NCBI GenBank assembly: GCA_002717655.1
Contig: PBAY01000040.1
Location: 49,931 to 113,930 of the forward strand
Reading direction: 5' to 3'
DNA: 64,000 nucleotides
Source: Phycisphaerae bacterium
Lineage (GTDB): Bacteria; Planctomycetota; Phycisphaerae; Phycisphaerales; SM1A02
In this document: piece by piece, positions 36,264 to 45,474 of the stretch
How positions within the stretch are numbered: the stretch's first letter is position 1
Layout: each line of letters starts with the position of its first letter
The notes under the pieces: generated by a model
Told to the model about the DNA's origin: nothing
The model's input: only the letters and a program-made list of their open reading frames with translations
The model's database searches: none
Made by a program: the position numbers and the translations under genes

Positions 36264-37259
36264 TCAGGTGTTGAATACCGGGGATTCAGTGAATCGCCAG
36301 GGGCGAGTGGAACCAAGGTCGACTGCTGGAACCAGATGCTCGCGGACCCACTCCACCAGTTCGATGATTCCTTCGCCCGTGTGCGCACTGACGCAGAGAT
36401 CCGCATCGCGTCGCAGTCCCAGATCACTCTTGAGTCCCATTCGAAGATCCGGTTCGCGGGGGAGTTCAAGCCATGGTGTGCCAAGATCCGTTGCGGAGAT
36501 CAGCATGTCCGCCTGTTCGATCAACGTGGTCGATCGTGTGATGGCTTCCTGTTCAAGCTCATCTTCCGACTGATGTCGTCCCGGCGTGTCATGCCAGGTG
36601 ACGACCAGGCCGCCCAGTTCCACCGGCCAGGCGACGAAGTCTCGCGTGGTTCCCGGCGCATCAATGCTGATGGCGACCTTCCGCCCCACCAGCGCATTCA
36701 TCAGCGTGCTCTTGCCGATGTTCGGTGGGCCGGCAATCACGACTTGTGGAGGTGAGAGAAGTCGGTTCAATCGTTGTGAACGCAACTCGTCTGCTTCATT
36801 CCAATCTTCGCATTCCTGCCAACGTCTTGACTGGTGCAACAGCAGTTCAATGGCCAGAGGGCTTGTGGCTCGGGGAATCGTCGCCAGCGCCGCAGCCTCG
36901 ATCTCATCAGTTGCTTCTGGATAGGCCGCAACAGGCTCGATTTGATCCAGAAGCGTAACACCATGGCTCGTCAGTTCCTCCAGCAGTCGCTGTCTGATCC
37001 GGACACCGCCATGGGGCATAAGCTGTGCCGAGTCCGGCCCAAGCATCACGGCAAGGCCTTGATCGATATCGGCGAATGAACAGAGTCGAAGTGGGCCGGG
37101 CGTCCAGTCGTCACGGCCGGTGAGTCTTGCGAGTAACTCACTGACCTGTCCATGCAGTTGGATGATGGTGATGGCGCCCGCAGTCGGCGAGGTCATCGCG
37201 GCAGCCGTACATGCCAGAGTGTTGGTCTTGTTCGACACGTCAGGCGGAAGGGGAGTCAT
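36264..37259 (-). CDS. MnmE/TrmE-like GTPase, shortened and with altered G4
   Basis: 331 residues from ATG 37259 (MTPLPPDVSNKTNTLAC), overlapping coaX by 20 bases; a start at 37301 would overlap more. The N-terminal part (TLACTAAAMTSPTAGAITIIQLHG) echoes the MnmE folate domain. G1 is GPPNIGKST, G2 GTTRD, G3 DTPG and G5 SAHTGEG. G4 reads LKSD instead of NKxD. The C-terminal FC-I/V-GK tail of MnmE, needed for tRNA wobble-uridine modification, is missing, and the chain is about 120 residues shorter than MnmE. A function in tRNA modification is therefore doubtful; a divergent regulatory GTPase is likely. Confidence 0.7.
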   Translation of the reverse strand: MTPLPPDVSNKTNTLACTAAAMTSPTAGAITIIQLHGQVSELLARLTGRDDWTPGPLRLCSFADIDQGLAVMLGPDSAQLMPHGGVRIRQRLLEELTSHGVTLLDQIEPVAAYPEATDEIEAAALATIPRATSPLAIELLLHQSRRWQECEDWNEADELRSQRLNRLLSPPQVVIAGPPNIGKSTLMNALVGRKVAISIDAPGTTRDFVAWPVELGGLVVTWHDTPGRHQSEDELEQEAITRSTTLIEQADMLISATDLGTPWLELPREPDLRMGLKSDLGLRRDADLCVSAHTGEGIIELVEWVREHLVPAVDLGSTRPWRFTESPVFNT

Positions 37260-38055
37260 CGCCTGCTTCGGAGGCGTCCCCGGCCAGTGCATGACGGGCA
37301 CAGGCAGCGATTCCGATGAGCGTCAGATTCGGGACGATCCGGTCGATCAGTTCATCGTCGCCGAAGAGTGCTTCCGCATCTCCACCAGTGGCGATCACCA
37401 TCGGATAGGCGCCATATTCGCCGGCGTACTGTTCAACCAGTCGCCAGACCATGCCGCGGATTCCGGCATATACACCAAGCACCATGGCTTCGGAAGTTGA
37501 TTTTCCGAAGGCGCCTGGTTGTGGTTTGCGGAACTCGATTTCTGGCAACGCGTCCGTGTGATCATGAAGCGACTTCAGTTGAAGGTTGGCACCGGGTGCG
37601 ATCGCGCCGCCATGGAAGGTTCCTTCGCCATCGATGAAGTCGACCGTGACTGCTGTTCCAGCATCAACCACGATGCAAGCCTGTCGTACGGACTCCCAGG
37701 CTGCCAAGGCATTAAGCAGGCGATCCATGCCGGTCAGTGTTTCGGGATCCAGCTGGACCATCATCGGGATCGGGACGTCTTCGCCGATCCGATAGACCTC
37801 TTCCGAGAGTTGGCCGGTGATGGCCGAAGCCAGGCGGGTCGCCATCGGTTGATTGACGTCAGCCATGAGGATCGAGCCTGTGGCTCCCTCCGCACGCTGG
37901 CCCCAGAGTTCGACGACTCGTGAGACGGCCCCTGCCAGATCGGAATTGTCGACCGAGGTCGGTGCGCCGCAGGCATCGCCCTGGACCGACGCGATCTGGG
38001 TCCTGGTGTTGCCTACGCTGATGACGATGAGGTGATTGTCAGCGGTCATGGGCAT
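37240..38055 (-). CDS. coaX: Type III pantothenate kinase
   Basis: 271 residues (ATG 38055, or ATG 38049). ASKHA-fold kinase phosphorylating pantothenate, the first step of CoA synthesis. Motifs are VISVGNTRTQIA (phosphate 1), LTGMDRLLNALAAW, IVVDAGTAVTVDFIDGEGTFHGGAIAPGANL (phosphate 2 / catalytic Asp) and VIATGGDAEAL (adenosine). Length is typical of CoaX. It overlaps the MnmE-like GTPase gene by 20 bases and diverges from folD. Confidence 0.9.
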   Translation of the reverse strand: MPMTADNHLIVISVGNTRTQIASVQGDACGAPTSVDNSDLAGAVSRVVELWGQRAEGATGSILMADVNQPMATRLASAITGQLSEEVYRIGEDVPIPMMVQLDPETLTGMDRLLNALAAWESVRQACIVVDAGTAVTVDFIDGEGTFHGGAIAPGANLQLKSLHDHTDALPEIEFRKPQPGAFGKSTSEAMVLGVYAGIRGMVWRLVEQYAGEYGAYPMVIATGGDAEALFGDDELIDRIVPNLTLIGIAACARHALAGDASEAGDDSPSA

Positions 38056-38096
38056 AGTGTAGGGCAGGCCCGGCGGTGGAGGGGTATCCTGCTCCC

Positions 38097-38972
38097 ATGA
38101 AGGTGGAACAGATGGGTCAGATCATCGATGGCAAGGCAATCGCGGCTCAGGTTCGTGAGACACTCATGGCCCGAACGGCGGCATTGAAGGACTCGGGCAA
38201 GTCCTGCAGTCTTGATGCCGTCATCGTCGGAGCCAATCAATCCGGTCGTGTCTACGCCGAGAATCAGGCACGGATGTGTGCGGAGGTCGGGATCGACTAT
38301 CGGCTTCACGAGTATCCGGCAGAAGTAACGCAGCAGGAACTCGAGTCCGTCATTGACGGACTCAATTCCGATGAATCCGTCACGGCCATCATGGTTCATC
38401 TGCCGATGCCGGAGGGCGTTGATACGGAATCGATTCATGCCCGAATCAATGCAAACAAGGATGTCGAGGGCGTCAACCCAGCCAACATCGGCAACGTGCT
38501 GTACGGCAGGCGCAGCCTGGTCCCCTGCACGGCACTCGCCACGATGACCTTGATTGAATCGACCGGCATCGAACTGCCCGGGAAGACCGTGGTCTGCGTC
38601 GGCGCAAGCAACATCGTCGGCAAGCCGGTTGCCGTTCTGCTGATGCGTGCGGAAGCAACGGTGATCTCAACCAACATTCACACGCCTGATGTCGCTGCCC
38701 GTTGTCGAGAAGCAGATGTCATCGTTTCGGCGGCGGGTGTTCCAGGTCTGGTCACGGCCGACATGATCCGACCAGGTGCGGTGGTGATCGATGTCGGCAT
38801 CACTCGAGTGAAGAATCCCAAGACGGGGCGATCGCGCACCGTCGGTGACGTGGACTTCAATTCAGTCCAGCCTGTAGCGGGTTGGATCACGCCGGTACCC
38901 GGTGGTGTAGGACCGGTTACCGTGGCCATGTTGCTTCGAAACACCGTTGATGCGGCAGAAGCCGCTGGGTGA
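38097..38972 (+). CDS. folD: FolD-like methylene-THF dehydrogenase/cyclohydrolase with altered active site
   Basis: 291 residues from ATG 38097; ATG 38112 (MGQIIDGK) preceded by AAGGTGG is an alternative. The fold is clearly FolD: IIDGKAIAAQVR, CTALATMTLIE, VVCVGASNIVGKPVAVLLMR, VIDVGITRVKNP, WITPVPGGVGPVTVAMLLRNT. At positions matching the E. coli catalytic set Lys54, Gln98 and Asp121 this protein has Gln57 (VYAENQ), His101 (VHLPMP) and Glu124 (DVEG), with identical 44- and 23-residue spacings. Tyr53 is kept. The human K56Q mutant is known to lose cyclohydrolase but keep dehydrogenase activity, so a monofunctional dehydrogenase is possible. Confidence 0.88.
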   Translation: MKVEQMGQIIDGKAIAAQVRETLMARTAALKDSGKSCSLDAVIVGANQSGRVYAENQARMCAEVGIDYRLHEYPAEVTQQELESVIDGLNSDESVTAIMVHLPMPEGVDTESIHARINANKDVEGVNPANIGNVLYGRRSLVPCTALATMTLIESTGIELPGKTVVCVGASNIVGKPVAVLLMRAEATVISTNIHTPDVAARCREADVIVSAAGVPGLVTADMIRPGAVVIDVGITRVKNPKTGRSRTVGDVDFNSVQPVAGWITPVPGGVGPVTVAMLLRNTVDAAEAAG

Positions 38973-38973
38973 A

Positions 38974-39921
38974 TCAGCCGAACAGTCGCTGGCGTGCCTC
39001 GTCATATCGAGCAAGCGAATTACGAATGACATCTTCAGGAAGTGCCGGTCCGGGCGGGGTCTTGTCCCACTCGCCACGGTCGCAAATCTCCTGGAGCCAG
39101 TTGCGTACGTACTGCTTGTCGAATGATTCCTGATCACGGCCTGGCTCATAGTCCTCGGCAGGCCAGTAACGGCTGGAATCAGGGGTGAGAATCTCGTCGA
39201 TCAGCAGCAGTTCATCTGTGGGCTGTCCGTTGTCATCCAGTGCGAACCCGAATTCGAACTTGGTGTCGGCGAGGATAAGACCGCGTGGACGAGCGAACTC
39301 GACGCCCTTCTTGTAGATCTCAAGAGAAAGATCACGAAGGCGGTTCATGACATCGGTGCCGGCGATGGTGCAGGCGGTCTCAAAGTCGATGTTCTCGTCA
39401 TGTCCCTCGGTTGCCTTGGTTGAGGGCGTGAAGATCGGCTCCGGCAACTGGTCGCAGAGCTGCAGGTCTGCCGGGAGATCGATGCCGCAGACCTTGCCGG
39501 TCTTCTGGTATTCCTTCCAGCCACTGCCGGTGATGTAGCCACGTACGACACATTCAACGGGAACGACCTGTGCCGCTCGGCCAAGGACCATTCGGCCTTC
39601 GACGCTCGGGTAATCCTCTTCACTGAGGCCGGGTACGTCGGCGGGATCGGTCGAGATGACATGGTCGGCGATGATGTTCTGTTCGCGCACCCAGTCAAAC
39701 CACTTGGAGCTGATGTCGGTCAAGGCTCGACCTTTGCCCGGAATCGGTGAAGGCAGCACGACATCGAATGCACTGATCCTGTCGCTGGCGACGATCAGCA
39801 GTGATGGAGGCCGTCCAGCAGTTGCTGGGACTTCATAGATGTCCCTGACCTTGCCTTGGCGGCGGCCTGGGAGTGGGAGATCGGTCTGATATACGGCAGC
39901 GACGTCAGTGGTTGACATCAT
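38974..39921 (-). CDS. purC: Phosphoribosylaminoimidazole-succinocarboxamide synthase
   Basis: 315 residues; AAGGAG lies just before the paired ATGATG at 39916-39921. It ligates aspartate to CAIR in purine synthesis. Signature parts are GRRQGKVRDIYEV, ASDRISAFDVVLPSPIPGKGRALTDIS, VVRGYITGSGWKEYQKTGKVCGI, FTPSTKATEGHDENIDF, LILADTKFEFGF, LLIDEILTPDSSRYWPAEDYEPG and SFDKQYVRNWL. The 300-residue form with the GSGWKEYQ motif is the larger class of PurC. It is convergent with folD, one base apart. Confidence 0.94.
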   Translation of the reverse strand: MMSTTDVAAVYQTDLPLPGRRQGKVRDIYEVPATAGRPPSLLIVASDRISAFDVVLPSPIPGKGRALTDISSKWFDWVREQNIIADHVISTDPADVPGLSEEDYPSVEGRMVLGRAAQVVPVECVVRGYITGSGWKEYQKTGKVCGIDLPADLQLCDQLPEPIFTPSTKATEGHDENIDFETACTIAGTDVMNRLRDLSLEIYKKGVEFARPRGLILADTKFEFGFALDDNGQPTDELLLIDEILTPDSSRYWPAEDYEPGRDQESFDKQYVRNWLQEICDRGEWDKTPPGPALPEDVIRNSLARYDEARQRLFG

Positions 39922-40085
39922 CGGCTCCTTCCGATGGGCATGGCGTGATTTGGTGAGTTCCTGAGCAGGCTCAAGGCCTCCAGATGGCCAAAGTGTAGCA
40001 GGAACAGGAGTCTTCCGGCGGGCCAGCTATGATGCTCGTTCTGGCTCCCGTTACCGAGGATTGAACCCATTCAGGTTGTACCCCC

Positions 40086-41582
40086 ATGTTGAGATTTGCT
40101 GTCTTTGGCCAAGAAGGTCCTGCCACGGAATGGGCGCTGCATCAGGCACGTCTCATGGATCGTGACGACCTGGTGGTGCCGGGGGAGATCTCCTTTGAAG
40201 ACGGCATCATCACGTGCAATCGTCGGGGCTCACGCCCGACGGCGCTGGGCTTGATGCACGACACGAAAAAAGCCGGTCGACTCAGTCTGCAGACCTGCCT
40301 GCTGCCTCAGCGTGAACAGCCCTACATCCTCAGCGTTGAGCTGGCTCGACATCGAATTGCGATCTTCCTTGCTCAGGCAGAAGCCTGGCAGATGCACCTG
40401 AGTCAGGAACACCCCGCGATGGAGCAGGTTGAAACTGCCCGCCAGTTGTTCACGCAGGCCATGGTTCATCAGGATGACCTTCAAGCAGACGCCTATGGAC
40501 GACAGGCACTGGAAATCGCCATCGAGGCCTCGGAACTTCTTGCTCTGGCGCATGCCGAGATTCTGCTGCATCGTCGATTTGAAAAGCGAGCCGCTTCTCG
40601 AGCGATGTTCGGTTCAACGATCTGCACCCATCGTGACGGTTCGGCGCTTCGTGATTTCGTCACACAGCAGTTCCAGCTGGTGAAGATCCCCATGGAATGG
40701 GCTCGCCTGTGTCCCAAGCCCGGTATGTATGACTGGTCATCGGTTGATCGGTGGATGGAATGGGCGCTGGAATCGAAGCGATTCGTCATTGCCGGACCCT
40801 TGCTTGATTTCACGCCTGGTCGAATGCCTGCCTGGCTGGAACCACACCGCAATGACTTCGGGCAGATCTGTGATCTGGCCTATGACCATGTTGCTCAGAT
40901 CGTGCAGCGTTATGGTGATGCCGTTGGCATGTACAGCATCGTTGCCGGGGTCAATACCAATCTTGATTACCGCTTCACGCTCAAGGAAATGGGTGATCTT
41001 GTTCGAACCATCGCGTTGGTGGTTCGGCAGGGCCAGCGAGGTCGACGTGTCATGGTCGAATTGACACATCTCTGGGGTGAATATCTCGCCAACGATACCG
41101 AAGGCGTCTGTCCAATCGCATTCGTGAAGCAGTTGCTTCAGCAAGGCATACGACTTGATGCGATCGGCCTTCAATTGCTTTCAGGTGATAACGCTGTCGG
41201 AAGTCCAGCTCGTGACCTGATGGAAGTGAGTCGGCATATCGATCGTTTCCTTCATCTTGAACCCAAGATCATCATTTCCAGTCTTGGTGTTCCAGATACG
41301 GTGGCCGATGAATCCGCGGGGTGGTGGCACAGCCAATGGAGTCAGGAGCGACAGGGCAGGTGGGCCGGTCAGTTCCTGCCACTTCTGCTTTCCAAGCCAT
41401 TCGTCGAATCACTCGTCTGGGCGGATCTCTACGATCATGAAGCCTCCTGTCCTCAGGGGGTCGGCCTTCTGACTCAGGAAGGCAAGCCCAAGCCGGTTCT
41501 GAAGCGTGTTGCAGGTCTGCAGAAGCATCTGCAGTCTCCACTGGGAAGAATTCAGATGCCTGCCAAGACGAGCGACTCATGA
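40086..41582 (+). CDS. GH10-fold protein without the catalytic glutamates (probable pseudoenzyme)
   Basis: 498 residues, no signal peptide. An N-terminal about 190-residue domain is followed by a glycoside-hydrolase-10-like barrel: FQLVKIPMEWARLCPKPGMYDWSSVDRWMEWA, MPAWL, AYDHVAQIVQRYGDAVGMYSIVAGVNTN, FVKQLLQQGIRLDAIGLQLLSG, IDRFLHLEPKIIISSLGVPDT and WADLYDH. In GH10 xylanases the acid/base is the Glu of the VNE motif and the nucleophile the Glu of TELD. Here those positions read VNT (Thr291) and SSLG (Ser399). Cytosolic location and loss of both Glu argue against xylan cleavage. It overlaps the ComEA-like gene by 4 bases. Confidence 0.72.
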   Translation: MLRFAVFGQEGPATEWALHQARLMDRDDLVVPGEISFEDGIITCNRRGSRPTALGLMHDTKKAGRLSLQTCLLPQREQPYILSVELARHRIAIFLAQAEAWQMHLSQEHPAMEQVETARQLFTQAMVHQDDLQADAYGRQALEIAIEASELLALAHAEILLHRRFEKRAASRAMFGSTICTHRDGSALRDFVTQQFQLVKIPMEWARLCPKPGMYDWSSVDRWMEWALESKRFVIAGPLLDFTPGRMPAWLEPHRNDFGQICDLAYDHVAQIVQRYGDAVGMYSIVAGVNTNLDYRFTLKEMGDLVRTIALVVRQGQRGRRVMVELTHLWGEYLANDTEGVCPIAFVKQLLQQGIRLDAIGLQLLSGDNAVGSPARDLMEVSRHIDRFLHLEPKIIISSLGVPDTVADESAGWWHSQWSQERQGRWAGQFLPLLLSKPFVESLVWADLYDHEASCPQGVGLLTQEGKPKPVLKRVAGLQKHLQSPLGRIQMPAKTSDS

Positions 41583-41881
41583 TCAGGCTGGCCGCCTCGG
41601 GAATCGCTCTCATCTTCTCAATGGTCGTCATCATGCATGGCATCGACATGGTGGATTGTCCTGATGCGAGTCATGTTCCCGGACAGAGCTTTCGGATCGA
41701 CATCCATGCCGCCGGACGAGAGGAACTTGATCTTCTGCCGGGCATCGGCCCGATCATGGCTGACCGCATCATGGCCTGGCGGGCTGCGGGGCATCGGGCT
41801 GAGAATGCTGAGCAATTGCATGCCATTGATGGCATCGGTCCGCGTACCATCGAGAAACTACGTCCATGGATCGTGCCCTGA
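41579..41881 (+). CDS. ComEA-like helix-hairpin-helix protein
   Basis: 100 residues; ATG overlaps the preceding stop (ATGA). A hydrophobic N-terminus (MIRLAASGIALIFSMVVIMHGI) could anchor or export it. Residues about 38-100 are two HhH motifs, DIHAAGREELDLLPGIGPIMADRIMAWRAAGHRAENAEQLHAIDGIGPRTIEKLRPWI, the non-specific DNA-binding unit of the competence protein ComEA. Normal ComEA proteins also have a SLBB-type domain, absent here. A DNA-uptake role is possible but unproven; mfd follows 45 bases later. Confidence 0.82.
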   Translation: MIRLAASGIALIFSMVVIMHGIDMVDCPDASHVPGQSFRIDIHAAGREELDLLPGIGPIMADRIMAWRAAGHRAENAEQLHAIDGIGPRTIEKLRPWIVP

Positions 41882-41926
41882 TTCATGGTGTGACCGATTG
41901 CCTGACAAGCGCTCGCAACCAAACCC

Positions 41927-44900
41927 ATGAGCAAGACAGGCCGACAGTTCGATCGACTCGCCATCATGGCTGGTCATGAATCCATCGTGAAGCTTGGTCA
42001 ACAACTGTCCAGGAAGACCGATGGCGGGACATGGGTGCGCGCTGGTGGGCGTGTCGGTTCAAGTACCGCCTTTCTTGCAGCAGCCATGAAGCCTTCGGAT
42101 GAATGTCCGATCCTGCTGGTCCGCGCTCATCTGGATGAAGTGGATGAAGCAGTGGATGAACTGCGTGAGCTGGGTGTAGACGCCGAGCGGTTTCCAGCAA
42201 TGGAACTCCTTCCGGGTGAATCCCGAGTGAGGCTGGATCTGCTTTCGGATCGTCTCAAGATCGTTCGTCATCTGGATCAGGGCGAATCGCCCCGGATTCT
42301 GGTGGCCCCGATCGTGGCCCTGATGCAGGCGGTTCCCAGAAGAGAAGGTCTTTCGCGTCTTCATCGCATCGTCCGTCCAGGGCAGTCGATCACTCCCGAA
42401 GGATTGATGGAGTGGATGGTCGAAGCCGGCTATTCGCGGGTTCAGACAATCGATGCTCCTGGAGAGTTCGCCTTGCGTGGTGACATCCTCGACATCTATC
42501 CCGGTGGTGGTTCACCTGCTCGATTGGATTTCTTCGGAGATGAAGTCGAGCGCATCTATGAAATCGATCTGGCCACGATGGGATCGGATCGCCGCCTTGA
42601 TCGCCTTGATCTGGTTGCGTGTGGTGAAGCGTTCGGTCTTCTGGCGGAACGAGATGGCGATGGAGTTTCTTTGATCTCCATGCTGGACAGTCAGTGGCGG
42701 GTCGTCATGGACGACTGGATTGAGATCGGAGAGCAGGCACGCAGTTATCTGGAACGAATCAGTGATCCGGAAGGGATTGTCCCGCTTGAAAGCCTTCAGC
42801 AGGAGATGCTGGATATGACCGGTGGCGTGGTTGGAGTCGAGTCTGCCTCGACGGATGCCGTCGAGGTCGAACTTCCGATCCGACCGTTGCCGAATTTCAG
42901 TGATCAGGCAGGAGAGGCATTCGCGGAACTCGGGGAATGGGCGAGTGAGATCCTCTCCAGTCCTCAGGGTCGGGTCACCGTATGGCTGAGCAACGAGGGT
43001 GATCGGCGTCGGTTCGAGGAGTTGCTCGAGGAATTCGTGCCCGACAAGGAAGTTCGCGCACGAATAGAACGCGTGGCAGGTTATCTGCATCGAGGATTCT
43101 GCTGGGGCGATGAGTCGGTCGCTGCCCTGGTTCCGTATCACGAACTCATTCATCGTTATCAGTTGCGTCGTCGTTCGCATCGGCAGGATGGTTCTCGTGC
43201 GAAGGATGCGTTCACGGACATGCAGGCCGGTGATTTCGTGGTTCATCGAGACCACGGGATCGCAAGCTTTCTCGGCCTGCAGTTGATGGGGCGTGATGCG
43301 GGCGAATCACTGCAGGAAGAGTTCCTGACACTCGAGTTCGCCAAAGGAGCCAGGCTGCATGTGCCGGCGAGTGAAATCGAACTCGTTCAGCGCTATGTCG
43401 GTGGATTCCATGGCAAGCCGGATCGGTCGATTCTGGGCGGCAAGCGTTGGCAGCGGCAGAAGGAACAGGCCGGCGAGTCGGTGCGCGATCTGGCCGAACG
43501 CATGCTTCAGCTGCAAGCGATGCGTGCCGGTCGAAAGGGATTGGCCTGTGAGCCCGATGGCGAATGGCAACAGGAGTTCGAGGCGGCCTTCCCCTATGAA
43601 GAGACGGGTGATCAGGTTGCAGCCATTACGGCCGTCAAGGGTGACCTCGAGGCTGCTCGCCCCATGGATCGTCTGATCTGTGGTGATGTGGGATTCGGCA
43701 AGACTGAGGTGGCGATCCGTGCGGCTTTCAAGGTCGTGCAGTCAGGTCGTCAGGTTGCGGTTCTTGTCCCAACGACAGTTCTGGCGGAACAGCATGGTCG
43801 AACCTTTGCCGCAAGATTCGCGGGCTATCCCATTGCGGTCGAATCACTGAGCCGTTTCCGCAAGCAGGCCGAACAGCGGGAGATTCTTGAACGGCTCGGG
43901 CAGGGGCAGGTGGACGTGATCATCGGGACCCATCGACTCCTGAGCAAGGATGTCGATTTCTCCAATCTTGGACTCGTGGTCATCGATGAGGAGCAGCGTT
44001 TCGGCGTCGAACACAAGCAGCGACTGGTGGGTCTGCGAGCCATGGTCGACATCCTGACCATGACGGCGACTCCCATTCCACGAACGCTGCACATGTCCAT
44101 GCTCGGACTTCGTGACATTTCATCCCTGACCACGGCGCCCCAGGATCGTCGCGCTGTGGTGACCGAAGTGATTTCCTGGGACGGACGTCGGATCAAGGAG
44201 GCACTGCAGCGTGAGCTGGCCAGAGAAGGCCAGGCCTTCGTCGTGCACAACCGAGTCAGTGATCTTCAGGAAGTAGCCGACGAAATCCAGAAGCTGGTTC
44301 CATCCGCAAGGATCGTGGTGGGGCATGGGCAGATGCGGCCAGCTGAACTTGAGAAGGTGATGCTCGCCTTCATGCGACATGAGGCGGACATTCTCGTCTC
44401 CACGACGATCATCGAGTCAGGCATCGATATCCCAAACGCCAACACCATGATCATCAACGAGGCGGATCGATTCGGTCTCTCCGACCTTCATCAACTGCGT
44501 GGTCGTGTCGGTCGATTCAAGCATCGTGCCTACTGCTATCTGCTGCTTCCCATGACACGGACCGTGAATCCGGATGCCAAGAAACGCTTGCGTGCCATCG
44601 AGAACTTCTCGATGCTCGGCGCCGGGTTCCGAATCGCCATGCAGGATCTTGAGATTCGTGGCGCTGGCAATCTTCTGGGAGCAGAGCAGTCCGGGCATAT
44701 CGCGGCAGTGGGGTACGACATGTACTGTCAGTTGCTCGAGCGCGCCGTACGGGAACTCAAGGAAGAGCGGGTGATCGATCTGGAGCGAACAATCATCGAT
44801 CTGGGTATCAGGGGATACCTGCCCTCGGCGTATATCCCGGCAGAGAACCGAAGGATGGATGCCTATCGTCGAGTCGCCAGAGCCATGGCGGTCCAAGAGC

Positions 44901-45247
44901 TGGATCAGGTCGAGGAAATCGTCACCAGTGCCTATGGGCCACTGCCTCCGCCAGCGGCTCGAATGTGGGATCTGGCCAGAATCCGGGTGCTGGCGGCTCA
45001 GGCGGGTGTCGTGAGTATTCAGCGGCGTGAGATGGATCTGGTCTTCCGGGCAACAGGGCAGGCAGGTCTGGTGGCACTTGAACAGCGACTGCATGGGATT
45101 TCAGGCACCCTGAGGCTGGTCGGTGAGTTCGACCGACGTGGCCGTCAGGAGGTCTATTGGCGGCCTCCAGAGGCTGTTTTTGAGGATGAATCCCTCGGTT
45201 CGCTGCTGGCGATGCTGCGAAAGCGATTGGCGGCGAGCCCGACATGA
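41927..45247 (+). CDS. mfd: Transcription-repair coupling factor
   Basis: 1106 residues, full family length. It removes stalled RNA polymerase at lesions and recruits UvrA. An N-terminal UvrB-like region contains MELLPGE and FALRGDILDIYPGGGSPARLDFFGDEVERI. The CarD-like polymerase-interaction domain begins near residue 425 (FTDMQAGDFVVHRDHGIASFLGL). The superfamily-2 motor has Walker A CGDVGFGKTEVAIRAAFK (about 584), PTTVLAEQH, VIDEEQRFGVEHK (about 686), TMTATPIPRTL, STTIIESGIDIPNANTMIIN and QLRGRVGR. A C-terminal TRCF domain follows. Nothing is missing. Confidence 0.96.
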   Translation: MSKTGRQFDRLAIMAGHESIVKLGQQLSRKTDGGTWVRAGGRVGSSTAFLAAAMKPSDECPILLVRAHLDEVDEAVDELRELGVDAERFPAMELLPGESRVRLDLLSDRLKIVRHLDQGESPRILVAPIVALMQAVPRREGLSRLHRIVRPGQSITPEGLMEWMVEAGYSRVQTIDAPGEFALRGDILDIYPGGGSPARLDFFGDEVERIYEIDLATMGSDRRLDRLDLVACGEAFGLLAERDGDGVSLISMLDSQWRVVMDDWIEIGEQARSYLERISDPEGIVPLESLQQEMLDMTGGVVGVESASTDAVEVELPIRPLPNFSDQAGEAFAELGEWASEILSSPQGRVTVWLSNEGDRRRFEELLEEFVPDKEVRARIERVAGYLHRGFCWGDESVAALVPYHELIHRYQLRRRSHRQDGSRAKDAFTDMQAGDFVVHRDHGIASFLGLQLMGRDAGESLQEEFLTLEFAKGARLHVPASEIELVQRYVGGFHGKPDRSILGGKRWQRQKEQAGESVRDLAERMLQLQAMRAGRKGLACEPDGEWQQEFEAAFPYEETGDQVAAITAVKGDLEAARPMDRLICGDVGFGKTEVAIRAAFKVVQSGRQVAVLVPTTVLAEQHGRTFAARFAGYPIAVESLSRFRKQAEQREILERLGQGQVDVIIGTHRLLSKDVDFSNLGLVVIDEEQRFGVEHKQRLVGLRAMVDILTMTATPIPRTLHMSMLGLRDISSLTTAPQDRRAVVTEVISWDGRRIKEALQRELAREGQAFVVHNRVSDLQEVADEIQKLVPSARIVVGHGQMRPAELEKVMLAFMRHEADILVSTTIIESGIDIPNANTMIINEADRFGLSDLHQLRGRVGRFKHRAYCYLLLPMTRTVNPDAKKRLRAIENFSMLGAGFRIAMQDLEIRGAGNLLGAEQSGHIAAVGYDMYCQLLERAVRELKEERVIDLERTIIDLGIRGYLPSAYIPAENRRMDAYRRVARAMAVQELDQVEEIVTSAYGPLPPPAARMWDLARIRVLAAQAGVVSIQRREMDLVFRATGQAGLVALEQRLHGISGTLRLVGEFDRRGRQEVYWRPPEAVFEDESLGSLLAMLRKRLAASPT

Positions 45248-45336
45248 ACAACGACCCCTGTTCAAAGCCGATTCATAAGGGGTTCAGGCAGACGGCTCCT
45301 GAACAAAATCATCATAGAACTAGGCATTTCTTAGGC

Positions 45337-45364
45337 TTGCAATCTCTCTTTCTGCCCTTAGGAT
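45337..45364 (+). promoter_or_regulatory. Candidate promoter of the PEP-CTERM gene
   Basis: TTGCAA (45337-45342) and TAGGAT (45359-45364) with 16-base spacing. The leader down to ATG 45475 holds a small hairpin (GACCAC 45389-45394 / GTGGTC 45404-45409) and the purine-rich ribosome site GGGAGAAGAGAA. Confidence 0.4.
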
Positions 45365-45474
45365 GGTGGCCAGAGTAGAGGGGAAATGGACCACACCCCA
45401 CCCGTGGTCTGGCTTTCCGAACTCGAGGAAAGAGAACGTCAATACGACATTAAAGAGAGACAGGGAGAAGAGAA

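Noticed and set aside
42512..43255. 247-codon open frame opposite mfd
   Set aside because: mfd is complete and conserved across this stretch; the opposite frame is a shadow.
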